Positions 7,622 through 16,624 of a stretch of 64,000 bases of DNA are shown here, piece after piece. Source of the stretch: Bacteroidales bacterium (lineage in GTDB: Bacteria > Bacteroidota > Bacteroidia > Bacteroidales > UBA932). The DNA is taken from NCBI GenBank assembly GCA_017415715.1, contig JAFQFD010000001.1, positions 20,605 through 84,604 of the forward strand, in the 5' to 3' direction. The notes under the pieces were generated by a model. That model saw only the letters and a list, made by a program, of their open reading frames with translations, was not told the DNA's origin and ran no database searches. The first letter of the stretch is position 1. Each line of letters opens with the position of its first letter. Made by a program: the position numbers and the translations under genes.

Positions 7622-10600
7622 ATGATTGCATTGGGAGATAAGATACTGATTCTGGACGGTGCTATGGGCACCATGATACAGAAATACGGGCTGACTGAAG
7701 GTGACTACAGATGCGGTCCCTTTTCGGAGTGTGAGAAGGAACTCAAGGGCAATAATGAATGCCTCAACCTGACACATCCGGAGATCATCAAGCAGATTCA
7801 CAAGGAATACATAGCGGCAGGTGCCGATATCATAGAGACTAACACATTCAGTGCGAATATCATTTCACAGTCAGAGTATGATTGTGAGAAATTTGCTGCT
7901 CAAATGGCTCTGGCAGGTGCCAGGATCGCCCGCGAGGCGGCAGACGATGCGGCTGAAATAGCTGCAGCTGTGGGTCTGGAACGCAAGGTGTGGGTTGCCG
8001 GAAGCATGGGGCCTACATCCAAATCCCTGTCACTGTCGCCTGACGTGTCGGACCCGGCATTCAGACCATATTCTTTTGACGACATGTATGAGGCATATCG
8101 TCAGCAGGCAGAGGCCCTTATCCAAGGAGGCGTCGACCTGCTTCTGATCGAAACATGCTTTGACGCTTTGAATGTCAAGGCTGCCCTCAAAGCGATATCG
8201 GACATTCAGGCCGGACACGACAAGATCCCTGTAATCATTTCTGTATCAGTCGGAGACAGAAGCGGTAGAACGCTCACAGGCCAGACGTTGGAAGCGTTCT
8301 ATACAGCAGTAAGCCACTACCCTCTTCTGGCCTTTGGCCTTAACTGTTCGCTCGGTGCATCAGAGCTCATGCCTCTGATTGAAGACATCTGCAAATGGTG
8401 CAGATGCGGCATAAGCTGCTACCCTAATGCGGGACTTCCGAACGAGATGGGCGGATATGACCAGAGTCCTGATGACATGGCTCAGCAGGTCAAGGTCATG
8501 GCAGAAAAAGGCCTGGTAAACATAGTAGGAGGATGTTGCGGAACAACACCGGAACATATCAGGGCAATAGCAAAAGCCGTCAGAGGCATCTGCCCTTCCA
8601 CCAGAACAGCCTTAGCCGTAGATGACACACCACTGAAGGTCAGCGGCCTGGAAGCCGTGACCGTAGATGTCAAGCATAACAATTTCACGAATGTCGGAGA
8701 AAGGACGAACGTCGCAGGATCAAGGAAATTCGCCAGACTGATTGCAGAAGGGAAATATGACGAGGCCCTTCAGATCGCAGCGAAGCAGATCGAAGACGGA
8801 GCAGGCATCATAGACATCAACATGGATGATGCAATGCTGGACAGCACCAAGGAGATGGAGCGTTTCGTCAGATATGTTTCCAACGACCCGGCAGTCGCCA
8901 AGGCCGCTCTCATGATAGACTCGTCACATTGGGAGACACTGCTTGCAGGCCTGAAGAATGCCCAGGGAAAGTGCATAGTAAACTCCATCAGTCTCAAGGA
9001 AGGACCAGAGGCATTCGTAAGCAAGGCAAAAGCCATCAAGGAACTCGGAGCCGCCATGGTTGTCATGGCCTTTGACGAAGAAGGACAGGCCACAACATAT
9101 GACAGAAAGATCGCTATATGTCAAAGAGCATATGACCTGCTGACAAAAGAGGCCGGTGTTGCTCCAGGTGACATAATCTTCGATGTAAACATACTTTCTA
9201 TAGGAACAGGAATCAGCGAACACGCCAGATACGCCGTCGACTTCATCGAAGCGGTCAGATGGATAAAGGGTAATCTGCCGGGAGCGCTGACCTCGGGCGG
9301 AGTGTCAAACCTCTCGTTTGCATTCCGCGGGAACAATACCGTGCGTGAAGCCATGCACTCGGCCTTCCTCTATCATGCGATAAAGGCCGGTCTCGACATG
9401 GCCATTGTCAACCCTTCGATGCTTCAGATCTATGACGAGATCGAGCCCGAACTTCTGAAATGTGTGGAGGATGTGATCTTCGACAGGGATTGTCAGGCAA
9501 CCGAAAGGCTGATCGTGAAGGCGACACGTTTGAAGGAGGAGATTGCCGGTCAAGCCGGCAATGACGGGAAGGGTGGCAATGACGGAAAGGGTGGCTATGA
9601 CGGGAAGGACGAGTCTCGCCATGCTGACGAAGACTACGGAGCACGTCTTGCAGAAGCGATTGTCAAAGGTATGTCGACCGACCTTGAAACCGACCTGAAG
9701 GGGCTCCTCGACAAGGGAGAAAGCGCTCTGAAGATCATCGAAGGTCCGTTGATGGCCGGCATGGAAACTGTCGGAAAGTTGTTTGGAGACGGCAAGATGT
9801 TCCTTCCACAGGTCGTGAAGTCTGCAAAGATAATGAGGGATGCCGTCACCATCCTGGAACCATATATGGGCAAGGACGACAAAGCGTCCGAAAAGCCCGT
9901 AGTGGTCATTGCAACGGTAAAGGGAGATGTCCATGACATTGGAAAGAACATAACCGGCATAGTTCTGACATGCAACGGATTCGACGTTCATGACCAGGGA
10001 GTCATGGTCGACAAGGAGACCGTCCTGGACGAAGCGGAGAGACTCGACGCGGACATAGTGGCGGTCAGCGGACTCATAACGCCGTCTTTATATCAGATGG
10101 AGGAGATATGCAGGGAGATGTCTGCACGCGGGATGACAAGGCCTCTCTTCATAGGAGGTGCGACCACCTCAGCCCTGCATACCGCAGTGAAGCTCGCACC
10201 GCTCTATGGGCATGTGTATCATGGTGCTGACGCCTCAGCATCAGCTGTCATGGCAAAGAAATATATGATTGACCCTGAAGCATTCGAGAAAGAACAGCAT
10301 ACGGAGCAGGAACATCTCAGGGAACTGTATGAAAAAGCAGACGATTTCAAGGATAACTCCAAATCGACCTCGGTCGGAAGTGACGAATATGAAGGGAAGT
10401 TCCCGTTCGAGAGCTATCTCGAGAACTGTCCGCTTGACATTCCCGCCAAGGAGCTGGATCCTTCTGAAGTGATGCAATATTTCGACTGGAGAATGTTCTA
10501 TGCGATATGGGGCGTGAAATATGGAAGCGCATCGCCCGAAGCAATGGAACTCATGCAGCTCAGACAGGATGCCGAAGATGAGCTGGCTCTCGGAAATTAC

Positions 10601-11209
10601 AGGATAATGATTTCTGCCAGATTCATTCTTGGATCATCTGACGGAAGCAGCATAATCACACGCGAAAGGAAGATCCCGTTCATGAGACAGGAAACGGGAG
10701 AAGGCCTCTCGCTCTGCGACTATGTGATACCGCATAGTTCGGGCAGACGCTCCCCTTTCGGCGTGTTCACAATCTGTGTCAGACCAAGAAATGCCGCACA
10801 CGAAGAGGGCTGCTGCTGTCCGGCCTGCAGCAACAAGTATGAGGACATGGTGGCTAAGACGATCAGGATGACTTTGGCTGAGGCCGCTTCGGAATGGCTT
10901 GACGATCAGCTCCATAGGGATGGCATAAAGATCATAAGGCCGGCTGCAGGATATTCAAGCTGCCCTGACCACACGCTCAAGGACGATATAATGGAGATGC
11001 TTTCCGGAAGATTCGGTCTGGGCATCAAACTGACCGAGAGCTATGCAATGATACCCGAATCAAGCATCTGCGGATTCATATTCATGCATCCGGAGGCAAA
11101 ATACAGCGAGATACGCAGAATAAGCAAGGAACAATATGACGGATATGCGTCTGTCCGCGGCATGGACGAAGACAGAGCAAGACGTTTTTTAGGACATCTG
11201 TTGAAATAG
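7622..11209 (+). CDS. metH: cobalamin-dependent methionine synthase
   Basis: The enzyme transfers the methyl of 5-methyl-THF through cobalamin to homocysteine. All four modules are present in 1195 residues: a homocysteine/zinc domain (about 1-315, with GGCCGT near 302-307), a pterin-binding domain starting at FTNVGERTNVAGSRKF near 354, a cap and B12 domain with the cobalamin-ligand motif GDVHDIGKN near 768-776, and a C-terminal S-adenosylmethionine activation domain with RPAAGYSSCPDHT near 1106-1118. The linker before the cap domain holds an in-frame Gly/Asp/Lys repeat at about residues 641-664 that typical MetH lacks (separate entry). No other ATG lies upstream of the conserved ILDGAMGTMIQ, so the start is well fixed. 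metF follows after 3 bases. Confidence 0.97.
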   Translation: MIALGDKILILDGAMGTMIQKYGLTEGDYRCGPFSECEKELKGNNECLNLTHPEIIKQIHKEYIAAGADIIETNTFSANIISQSEYDCEKFAAQMALAGARIAREAADDAAEIAAAVGLERKVWVAGSMGPTSKSLSLSPDVSDPAFRPYSFDDMYEAYRQQAEALIQGGVDLLLIETCFDALNVKAALKAISDIQAGHDKIPVIISVSVGDRSGRTLTGQTLEAFYTAVSHYPLLAFGLNCSLGASELMPLIEDICKWCRCGISCYPNAGLPNEMGGYDQSPDDMAQQVKVMAEKGLVNIVGGCCGTTPEHIRAIAKAVRGICPSTRTALAVDDTPLKVSGLEAVTVDVKHNNFTNVGERTNVAGSRKFARLIAEGKYDEALQIAAKQIEDGAGIIDINMDDAMLDSTKEMERFVRYVSNDPAVAKAALMIDSSHWETLLAGLKNAQGKCIVNSISLKEGPEAFVSKAKAIKELGAAMVVMAFDEEGQATTYDRKIAICQRAYDLLTKEAGVAPGDIIFDVNILSIGTGISEHARYAVDFIEAVRWIKGNLPGALTSGGVSNLSFAFRGNNTVREAMHSAFLYHAIKAGLDMAIVNPSMLQIYDEIEPELLKCVEDVIFDRDCQATERLIVKATRLKEEIAGQAGNDGKGGNDGKGGYDGKDESRHADEDYGARLAEAIVKGMSTDLETDLKGLLDKGESALKIIEGPLMAGMETVGKLFGDGKMFLPQVVKSAKIMRDAVTILEPYMGKDDKASEKPVVVIATVKGDVHDIGKNITGIVLTCNGFDVHDQGVMVDKETVLDEAERLDADIVAVSGLITPSLYQMEEICREMSARGMTRPLFIGGATTSALHTAVKLAPLYGHVYHGADASASAVMAKKYMIDPEAFEKEQHTEQEHLRELYEKADDFKDNSKSTSVGSDEYEGKFPFESYLENCPLDIPAKELDPSEVMQYFDWRMFYAIWGVKYGSASPEAMELMQLRQDAEDELALGNYRIMISARFILGSSDGSSIITRERKIPFMRQETGEGLSLCDYVIPHSSGRRSPFGVFTICVRPRNAAHEEGCCCPACSNKYEDMVAKTIRMTLAEAASEWLDDQLHRDGIKIIRPAAGYSSCPDHTLKDDIMEMLSGRFGLGIKLTESYAMIPESSICGFIFMHPEAKYSEIRRISKEQYDGYASVRGMDEDRARRFLGHLLK
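9542..9613 (+). repeat. palindrome plus three 18-bp tandem repeats inside metH
   Basis: ATTGCCGG (9542-9549) and CCGGCAAT (9555-9562) form a hairpin with a five-base loop. It overlaps the first of three 18-bp units: 9560-9577, 9578-9595 and 9596-9613, each starting (a/t)ATGACGG. The unit length keeps the reading frame and encodes the GNDGKG-like repeats of MetH. On the opposite strand the translation gives strings like PVIAGLTGN, which I recall from dispersed palindromic repeats in Bacteroidales and other genomes. Confidence 0.85.
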
Positions 11210-11212
11210 ACT

Positions 11213-12169
11213 ATGAAAGTAACTGATATACTGGCAGGCAGCACGAAGGCCTTCCCATCACTGGAGATTGTCCCGCCCCTCAGGGGCATGACCAAAGACG
11301 AACTTCTTGAGAGCATCGCACCATTCATGGAGTTCAGTCCGAAATACATCAATGTCACAAGCCACAGGGACGAATACGAGTTCCGTGAAGAGAGTGACGG
11401 AAGCTTCAGCAGGCACCTTGTGCGCAATCGCATAAGTGAAACGACTGTATGCGCAGCAATCATGGACAAATATGACATAACAGTCATTCCACACATCATC
11501 TGCGCAGGCACGACAAAGGAAGAGATCGAAAGCAAGCTGGACAACCTTGCATTCCTCGGCATCAACAACATCGTAGCGCTCCGAGGCGACAGCATGAGCA
11601 GCGAGAAGCGTTTCACTCCAACTCCAGGAGGCTACAGCTATGCAAACGAGCTGGTGGAAGGCATCAGGAGCTATCAGGGCAGCAGTTCATACAGAAGAAG
11701 CCGTGGACTTGAAACCGACGACAGATTCTTCTGCATCGGAGTCGGAGCATATCCCGAGAAGCATTTCGAGGCTCCGAACATCGAGACTGACATCATGAAC
11801 CTGAAGAGGAAGGTGGATGCCGGTGCCGACTACATCATCACGCAGATGTTCTTCGACAACAAAGTCTATTATGATTTCGTGGACAAATGTCGCAAGGCCG
11901 GAATAACCGTTCCGATCATACCTGGCCTGAAACCGATATCCACTCTCAAGCAGATAAGCATGCTGCCCGAGTCGTTCTCGCTGGACATCCCGGTCGAGCT
12001 GACTGAAGAAATCAAGAAGGCCAAAGACAAAGAGGCGGTATACAGACTCGGCTCAGAATGGTGCGCTATGCAGTGCAAGGACCTGATTGCCAATGGTGTT
12101 CCCGCAGTACATTTCTACACCATGGGAAAGAGCGAAAACATCGTAAGCATTCTGAAAGAATGTTTTTAA
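11213..12169 (+). CDS. metF: 5,10-methylenetetrahydrofolate reductase
   Basis: This enzyme supplies 5-methyl-THF for MetH, reducing methylene-THF with a flavin. The 318-residue single-domain protein is a TIM barrel of the bacterial MetF type. Visible landmarks are LEIVPPLRGM near residue 17-26, the conserved loop ending in NIVALRGD near 118-125, GVGAYPEKHFEAPN near 177-190, and AGADYIITQMFFD near 202-214. It begins 3 bases after metH, so the two form a methionine-methyl-branch operon. No riboswitch is evident upstream of the pair. Confidence 0.94.
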   Translation: MKVTDILAGSTKAFPSLEIVPPLRGMTKDELLESIAPFMEFSPKYINVTSHRDEYEFREESDGSFSRHLVRNRISETTVCAAIMDKYDITVIPHIICAGTTKEEIESKLDNLAFLGINNIVALRGDSMSSEKRFTPTPGGYSYANELVEGIRSYQGSSSYRRSRGLETDDRFFCIGVGAYPEKHFEAPNIETDIMNLKRKVDAGADYIITQMFFDNKVYYDFVDKCRKAGITVPIIPGLKPISTLKQISMLPESFSLDIPVELTEEIKKAKDKEAVYRLGSEWCAMQCKDLIANGVPAVHFYTMGKSENIVSILKECF

Positions 12170-12187
12170 TATTTAAAAGCAGAATTG

Positions 12188-12219
12188 ATTGCTTTGTCAA
12201 GGTTTTATTATTAGATTTG
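12188..12219 (+). promoter_or_regulatory. promoter of the V-ATPase operon
   Basis: ATTG (12188-12191) and TAGATTTG (12212-12219) are separated by 20 bases, and the first start codon is at 12268. The AT-rich 98-base gap after metF holds no gene. Confidence 0.5.
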
Positions 12220-12267
12220 CAAGATAGATAAGAAAATTTAATCAAATACACATAATTAAGCAAAAAC

Positions 12268-12873
12268 ATGCAGAACAAATTGCAAGAACTGACAGACAAG
12301 CTCTACAATGAGGGTCTGGCAAAAGGAAAACAGGAAGGCGAGGAAATCCTTGCCAAGGCAAAGGTTCAGGCAGAAGAGATCGTAGCCAAGGCAAAGGCCG
12401 AGGCTGCAGCTATCGTCGCTGCCGCTAACAAGGAGGCTGAAGACCTTAAGACCAAGGTTCAGGGCGACCTCAAGATGGCGGCAAGCCAGAGCGTTGCTGC
12501 AACAAAGAAGGACATCGAGACCCTCGTAGTCACAAAGATGACCGGAACAGAGGTTGCAAACGCGCTTACTTCGGCTGAATTCGTGAAGGAAGTGATCCTC
12601 GCTGTTGCCAAGGGATTCAACGCAGAGGAGCCTGTAGACCTCGAGGTGATTCTTCCCGAGGCTCTCAAGAAGGATCTCGAGCCTTTCGTTACATCCGAGC
12701 TCGCAAAGGTGCTCAAGTCTGATATCCAGGCGTCATTCACCAAGAAGATTGCCGGAGGATTTACAATCGGTCCTAAGGACGGCGGCTACTTCATCAGCTT
12801 CACAGAGGAGACATTCAACGCCCTCATCTCAGAATACCTCAGACCTGCAACCAAGAAGATTCTCTTCGGATAA
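12268..12873 (+). CDS. atpE: V-type ATP synthase subunit E
   Basis: This is the peripheral stalk subunit of the V/A-type ATPase. The 201-residue protein has a long N-terminal alanine/lysine/glutamate-rich coiled coil (about residues 1-85, heptads such as EEILAKAKVQAEEIVAKAKAE) and a compact C-terminal alpha/beta domain, the usual shape of subunit E. Its stop codon shares one base with the next start (TAATG), indicating translational coupling. It is the first gene of a seven-gene operon. Confidence 0.88.
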   Translation: MQNKLQELTDKLYNEGLAKGKQEGEEILAKAKVQAEEIVAKAKAEAAAIVAAANKEAEDLKTKVQGDLKMAASQSVAATKKDIETLVVTKMTGTEVANALTSAEFVKEVILAVAKGFNAEEPVDLEVILPEALKKDLEPFVTSELAKVLKSDIQASFTKKIAGGFTIGPKDGGYFISFTEETFNALISEYLRPATKKILFG

Positions 12874-13499
12874 TGAACAATTACGAATATATCATAGCAA
12901 GTCTGCCGGACATCACCACCGGATGGAAATTCGGTGAAAAGACTCCGGAAGACTACATTGAAGAGATCGTCAGCCTCTGCTCGGAAAAGGACAGGGAAAC
13001 GATTGCCTTCCTCATGGACAGCTACAATGACGAGAAGCTCGACGCTGCGTTCTACAGTGTCGCTCTTGTTCATAAGGATGCCTTCATAAGGGAGTTCTTC
13101 CGTTTCGACCTGAATGTCCGGAATGCAAAGGTGAAATATCTGAACAAGGCTCTTGGAAGACCTGCTGACAAGGATGTGCTCACATTCGGTGAAGACACAG
13201 ACCCAAAGGTTCTCGAGGCTGCGGCATCAGAGTTTGAAGAAGCTGCAGACATGGAAACGGTCCTTGCGCAGACTGACATCCTGACCAGAGAGAGAGGTAT
13301 TGACGACCTGATGTGGGAAAAGATAAACACGCTGACCACATTCAACTATTTCGACATTGACGCCATCCTCGGCTTCATCACGAAGATGAACATAGTCGCA
13401 AGATGGTTCAGGCTCGACGAACAGACCGGACGCGAGATGTTCCAGAAGCTTGTGAATGAAGTAAGAGGCACATTCAAGGGTGTCGAGTATAACGGATAA
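12873..13499 (+). CDS. DUF2764 family protein of the V-ATPase operon
   Basis: The 208-residue, largely helical, acidic soluble protein sits between subunits E and A. Its start overlaps the stop of atpE. The opening NNYEYIIASLPDI and the C-terminal helical part (FDIDAILGFITKMNIVARW near residues 166-184) fit the DUF2764 proteins that accompany Bacteroidales V-ATPases. No gene for subunit C or F is visible in this operon, so this protein is a candidate for a subunit C-like central-stalk adaptor. That role is inference from position and size. Confidence 0.8.
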   Translation: MNNYEYIIASLPDITTGWKFGEKTPEDYIEEIVSLCSEKDRETIAFLMDSYNDEKLDAAFYSVALVHKDAFIREFFRFDLNVRNAKVKYLNKALGRPADKDVLTFGEDTDPKVLEAAASEFEEAADMETVLAQTDILTRERGIDDLMWEKINTLTTFNYFDIDAILGFITKMNIVARWFRLDEQTGREMFQKLVNEVRGTFKGVEYNG

Positions 13500-13522
13500 T
13501 AACAAAAACACAGATAATCATT

Positions 13523-15274
13523 ATGAAAACAACAGGTAAGGTTACGGGTATCGTATCAAACCTCGTTACAGTAGAAGTCAACGGTCCTGTGTCTCAGAAT
13601 GAGCTTTGCTTCATCACCGTAGGTGACACAAAGCTCATGGCCGAGGTCATCAAGGTCAACGGCAAGTTCGCTGCTGTACAGGTATTCGAGAGCACCCGTG
13701 GACTCAAGAACGGCAACGAAGTGGAGTTCGAGGACAAGATGCTCGAGGCCACTCTCGGCCCAGGTCTTCTCTCAAGCAGCTACGACGGTCTGCAGAACGA
13801 CCTGACTACAATGACAGGAGTATTCCTCAAGAGAGGAGAATACACCGACCCTCTCAACCATGAGAAGCTCTGGGACTTCACTCCTATAGCAAAGCCGGGC
13901 GACAAGGTGGTCGCTGCCGACTGGCTCGGAGAAGTGAAGGAAGGATGGCTCCCTCACAAGATCATGGTTCCGTTCGCATTCAACGGCGAATACACTGTAA
14001 AGTCTGTAGCTGAGGCAGGTCAGTACACTATCGACCAGACCATAGCGGTCCTGACAGATGCAGCAGGAGAGGACATCGAAGTGAACATGTATCAGAAGTG
14101 GCCTGTAAAGGTGGCCATCAAGGGATATAAGGAGAAGCCAAGACCATCACGCATCATGGAGACAGGTGTGCGCGTGATCGACACACTCAACCCTATCGCC
14201 GAAGGCGGTACAGGCTTCATTCCTGGTCCTTTCGGCTGCGGAAAGACAGTGCTTCAGCACGCGATCGCGAAGCAGGGTGACGCCGAGGTCATCGTGATGG
14301 CAGCCTGCGGAGAGCGTGCAAACGAGGTCGTGGAGATCTTCACGGAGTTCCCTGAGCTTATCGACCCGCACACAGGACGTCACCTCATGGAGCGTACAAC
14401 CATCATCTGCAACACTTCAAACATGCCGGTTGCAGCACGTGAGGCTTCAGTTTACACCGCAATGACAATCTGCGAATACTATCGCGCAATGGGACTCAAG
14501 GTCCTCCTCCTGGCAGACTCCACATCACGTTGGGCGCAGGCTCTCCGAGAGATGTCAAACCGTATGGAGGAGCTCCCTGGAGCTGACGCGTTCCCTGTAG
14601 ACCTTTCAGCGATCATCTCTGCGTTCTATGCACGCGCAGGTATGGTTGTCCTGAACAATGGCGAGACCGGTTCCGTAACATTCATCGGTACCGTATCACC
14701 AGCCGGAGGTAACCTCAAGGAGCCTGTGACAGAGTCTACCAAGAAGGCGGCACGCTGCTTCTACGCTCTCGAGCAGAACAGAGCAGACCAGAAGCGCTAT
14801 CCTGCTGTGAACCCTATCGACTCATACTCAAAATACCTTGAGTATCCGGAGATCCGCGAGCATCTCGCAGAGAAGATCAAGGCAGGATGGGTAGAGATGG
14901 TAGAAAAGACCAAGAACATCATCCGCAAGGGTAAGGATGCCAATGACCAGATCAACATCCTCGGTGACGACGGTGTGCCGATGAGCTACCACGAACTGTT
15001 CTGGAAATCAGAACTCGTTGACTTCGTCATTCTCCAGCAGGACGCATTCGACGCTATCGACGCACTCTGCCCTATCGAGCGCCAGAGCTACATGCTCGAG
15101 CTCGTACTCGGCATCTGCGACATGGAATTCGAGTTCGAGAACTATGAGGAGTGCCGCAACTTCTTCAAGGAAGTGATCAACCTCCTCCGTCAGATGAACT
15201 ACTCTGAATTCCAGAGCGAGAAATTCAATAACTACAAGCAGCAGCTTACAAATCTCCTCAGCAATGGCAACTAA
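13523..15274 (+). CDS. atpA: V-type ATP synthase subunit A (catalytic)
   Basis: This is the catalytic nucleotide-binding subunit of the V1 head. The 583-residue protein carries the Walker A motif GPFGCGKT near residue 234-241, preceded by the family-specific bulge region of V/A-type A subunits, and ADSTSRWAQALREMSNRMEE near 332-351. The length fits archaeal and bacterial V-type A subunits (about 580-600) and excludes an F-type beta subunit. The end overlaps the start of atpB by 11 bases. Confidence 0.97.
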   Translation: MKTTGKVTGIVSNLVTVEVNGPVSQNELCFITVGDTKLMAEVIKVNGKFAAVQVFESTRGLKNGNEVEFEDKMLEATLGPGLLSSSYDGLQNDLTTMTGVFLKRGEYTDPLNHEKLWDFTPIAKPGDKVVAADWLGEVKEGWLPHKIMVPFAFNGEYTVKSVAEAGQYTIDQTIAVLTDAAGEDIEVNMYQKWPVKVAIKGYKEKPRPSRIMETGVRVIDTLNPIAEGGTGFIPGPFGCGKTVLQHAIAKQGDAEVIVMAACGERANEVVEIFTEFPELIDPHTGRHLMERTTIICNTSNMPVAAREASVYTAMTICEYYRAMGLKVLLLADSTSRWAQALREMSNRMEELPGADAFPVDLSAIISAFYARAGMVVLNNGETGSVTFIGTVSPAGGNLKEPVTESTKKAARCFYALEQNRADQKRYPAVNPIDSYSKYLEYPEIREHLAEKIKAGWVEMVEKTKNIIRKGKDANDQINILGDDGVPMSYHELFWKSELVDFVILQQDAFDAIDALCPIERQSYMLELVLGICDMEFEFENYEECRNFFKEVINLLRQMNYSEFQSEKFNNYKQQLTNLLSNGN

Positions 15275-16583
15275 GGCATTTCAGAAAATATACACACAGT
15301 TGGAGGCCATCACTAAGGCAACCGTAGCGCTCCGCGCACAGGGAATCTCCAACGATGAGCTCGCTGTCGTGGACGGCAGACTGGCTCAGGTCGTAAAGAC
15401 CAAGGGTGACCTGGTCACTCTCCAGGTCTTTGCAGGTACCGAAGGCATTCCTACTAATGCTGAGGTGACATTCCTCGGCGCTCCTCCTACCCTCAAGGTA
15501 AGCGACGAGCTTGCCGGCCGCTTCTTCGACGCATACGGCCGTCCGCTCGACGGAGGTCCTGAGGTTGAAGGAAAGGAAGTGCAGATCGGAGGTCCTTCAG
15601 TAAACCCTTACAAGAGAAGACAGCCTTCGCAGATCATCCCTACAGGTATCGCGGGCATCGACCTCAACAACACCCTCGTGTCAGGACAGAAGATTCCATT
15701 CTTCGCAGACCCTGACCAGCCGTACAACAACGTGATGGCACAGGTTGCCCTCCGTGCGGACGTAGACAAGATCATCCTCGGAGGTATGGGTCTTACAAAC
15801 GACGACTACCTCTACTTCAAGCATGAATTCGAGGCGGCCGGAGCTCTTGACAAGATCATTTCATTCGTGAACACCACAGAGCAGCCTCCTGTAGAGCGTC
15901 TCCTCATCCCTGACATGGCGCTTACAGCTGCAGAGTACTTCGCTGTAGAGAAGAACGAGAAGGTGCTCGTGCTCCTTACCGACATGACCCTCTACGCCGA
16001 TGCGCTCTCGATCGTATCTAACCGTATGGACCAGATCCCTTCAAAGGACTCTATGCCAGGCTCTCTCTATTCAGACCTTGCAAAGATCTACGAGAAGGCC
16101 GTTCAGCTTCCTGACGGAGGTTCGATCACCATCATCGCGGTCACAACCCTTAATGACGGTGACATCACACATGCTATTCCTGACAACACAGGATATATCA
16201 CAGAGGGACAGCTCTTCCTCCGTGCGGATCCGGACTCAGGAAAGGTCATCATCGACCCGTTCCGTTCTCTTTCACGTCTGAAGCAGCTCGTTCAGGGCAA
16301 GCAGACACGTAAGGACCACAGCCAGGTGATGAATGCTTCTGTACGTCTGTATGCAGATGCTCAGAACGCAAAGACCAAGCTCGAGAACGGTTTCGACCTC
16401 AGTGACTATGACCACAGATGTCTGAAGTATGCAACTGCTTATGCTACAAGAATCCTTGCAATCGACGTAAACATCAAGATCGACGAGATGCTCGACACTG
16501 CATGGGAGCTCTTCGGAACATACTTCTCGAAGGCTGAGACCGGCATCAAGCAGGAATTCATCGATCAGTATTGGAAAAATTAG
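15264..16583 (+). CDS. atpB: V-type ATP synthase subunit B
   Basis: This is the non-catalytic nucleotide-binding subunit that alternates with A in the hexameric head. The 439-residue protein has the B-subunit landmarks IPTGIAGIDLNNTLVSGQKIPFF at about residues 126-148 (no functional P-loop, as expected) and LTDMTLYADALSIVSNRMDQIPSK at about 239-262. It overlaps the end of subunit A by 11 bases, so the two are coupled. A dispersed repeat lies between its stop and the next gene. Confidence 0.97.
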   Translation: MATKAFQKIYTQLEAITKATVALRAQGISNDELAVVDGRLAQVVKTKGDLVTLQVFAGTEGIPTNAEVTFLGAPPTLKVSDELAGRFFDAYGRPLDGGPEVEGKEVQIGGPSVNPYKRRQPSQIIPTGIAGIDLNNTLVSGQKIPFFADPDQPYNNVMAQVALRADVDKIILGGMGLTNDDYLYFKHEFEAAGALDKIISFVNTTEQPPVERLLIPDMALTAAEYFAVEKNEKVLVLLTDMTLYADALSIVSNRMDQIPSKDSMPGSLYSDLAKIYEKAVQLPDGGSITIIAVTTLNDGDITHAIPDNTGYITEGQLFLRADPDSGKVIIDPFRSLSRLKQLVQGKQTRKDHSQVMNASVRLYADAQNAKTKLENGFDLSDYDHRCLKYATAYATRILAIDVNIKIDEMLDTAWELFGTYFSKAETGIKQEFIDQYWKN

Positions 16584-16588
16584 TCCTA

Positions 16589-16617
16589 CTGTCATTTCGA
16601 CCGTAGTGGAGAAATCT
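16589..16617 (+). repeat. dispersed Bacteroidetes-type intergenic repeat
   Basis: The 29 bases starting CTGTCATTTCGACCGTAG and ending GGAGAAATCT match, as I remember it, a short repeat found between genes in many Bacteroidota genomes. It occupies almost the whole 41-base gap between V-ATPase subunits B and D, 8 bases before the atpD start. I found one copy in this window. Confidence 0.6.
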
Positions 16618-16624
16618 AAATTTT

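Noticed and set aside
9408-9991. Minus-strand frames inside metH with strings such as RHCRLDRQSP
   Set aside because: They are antisense translations of metH and of the palindromic repeat.
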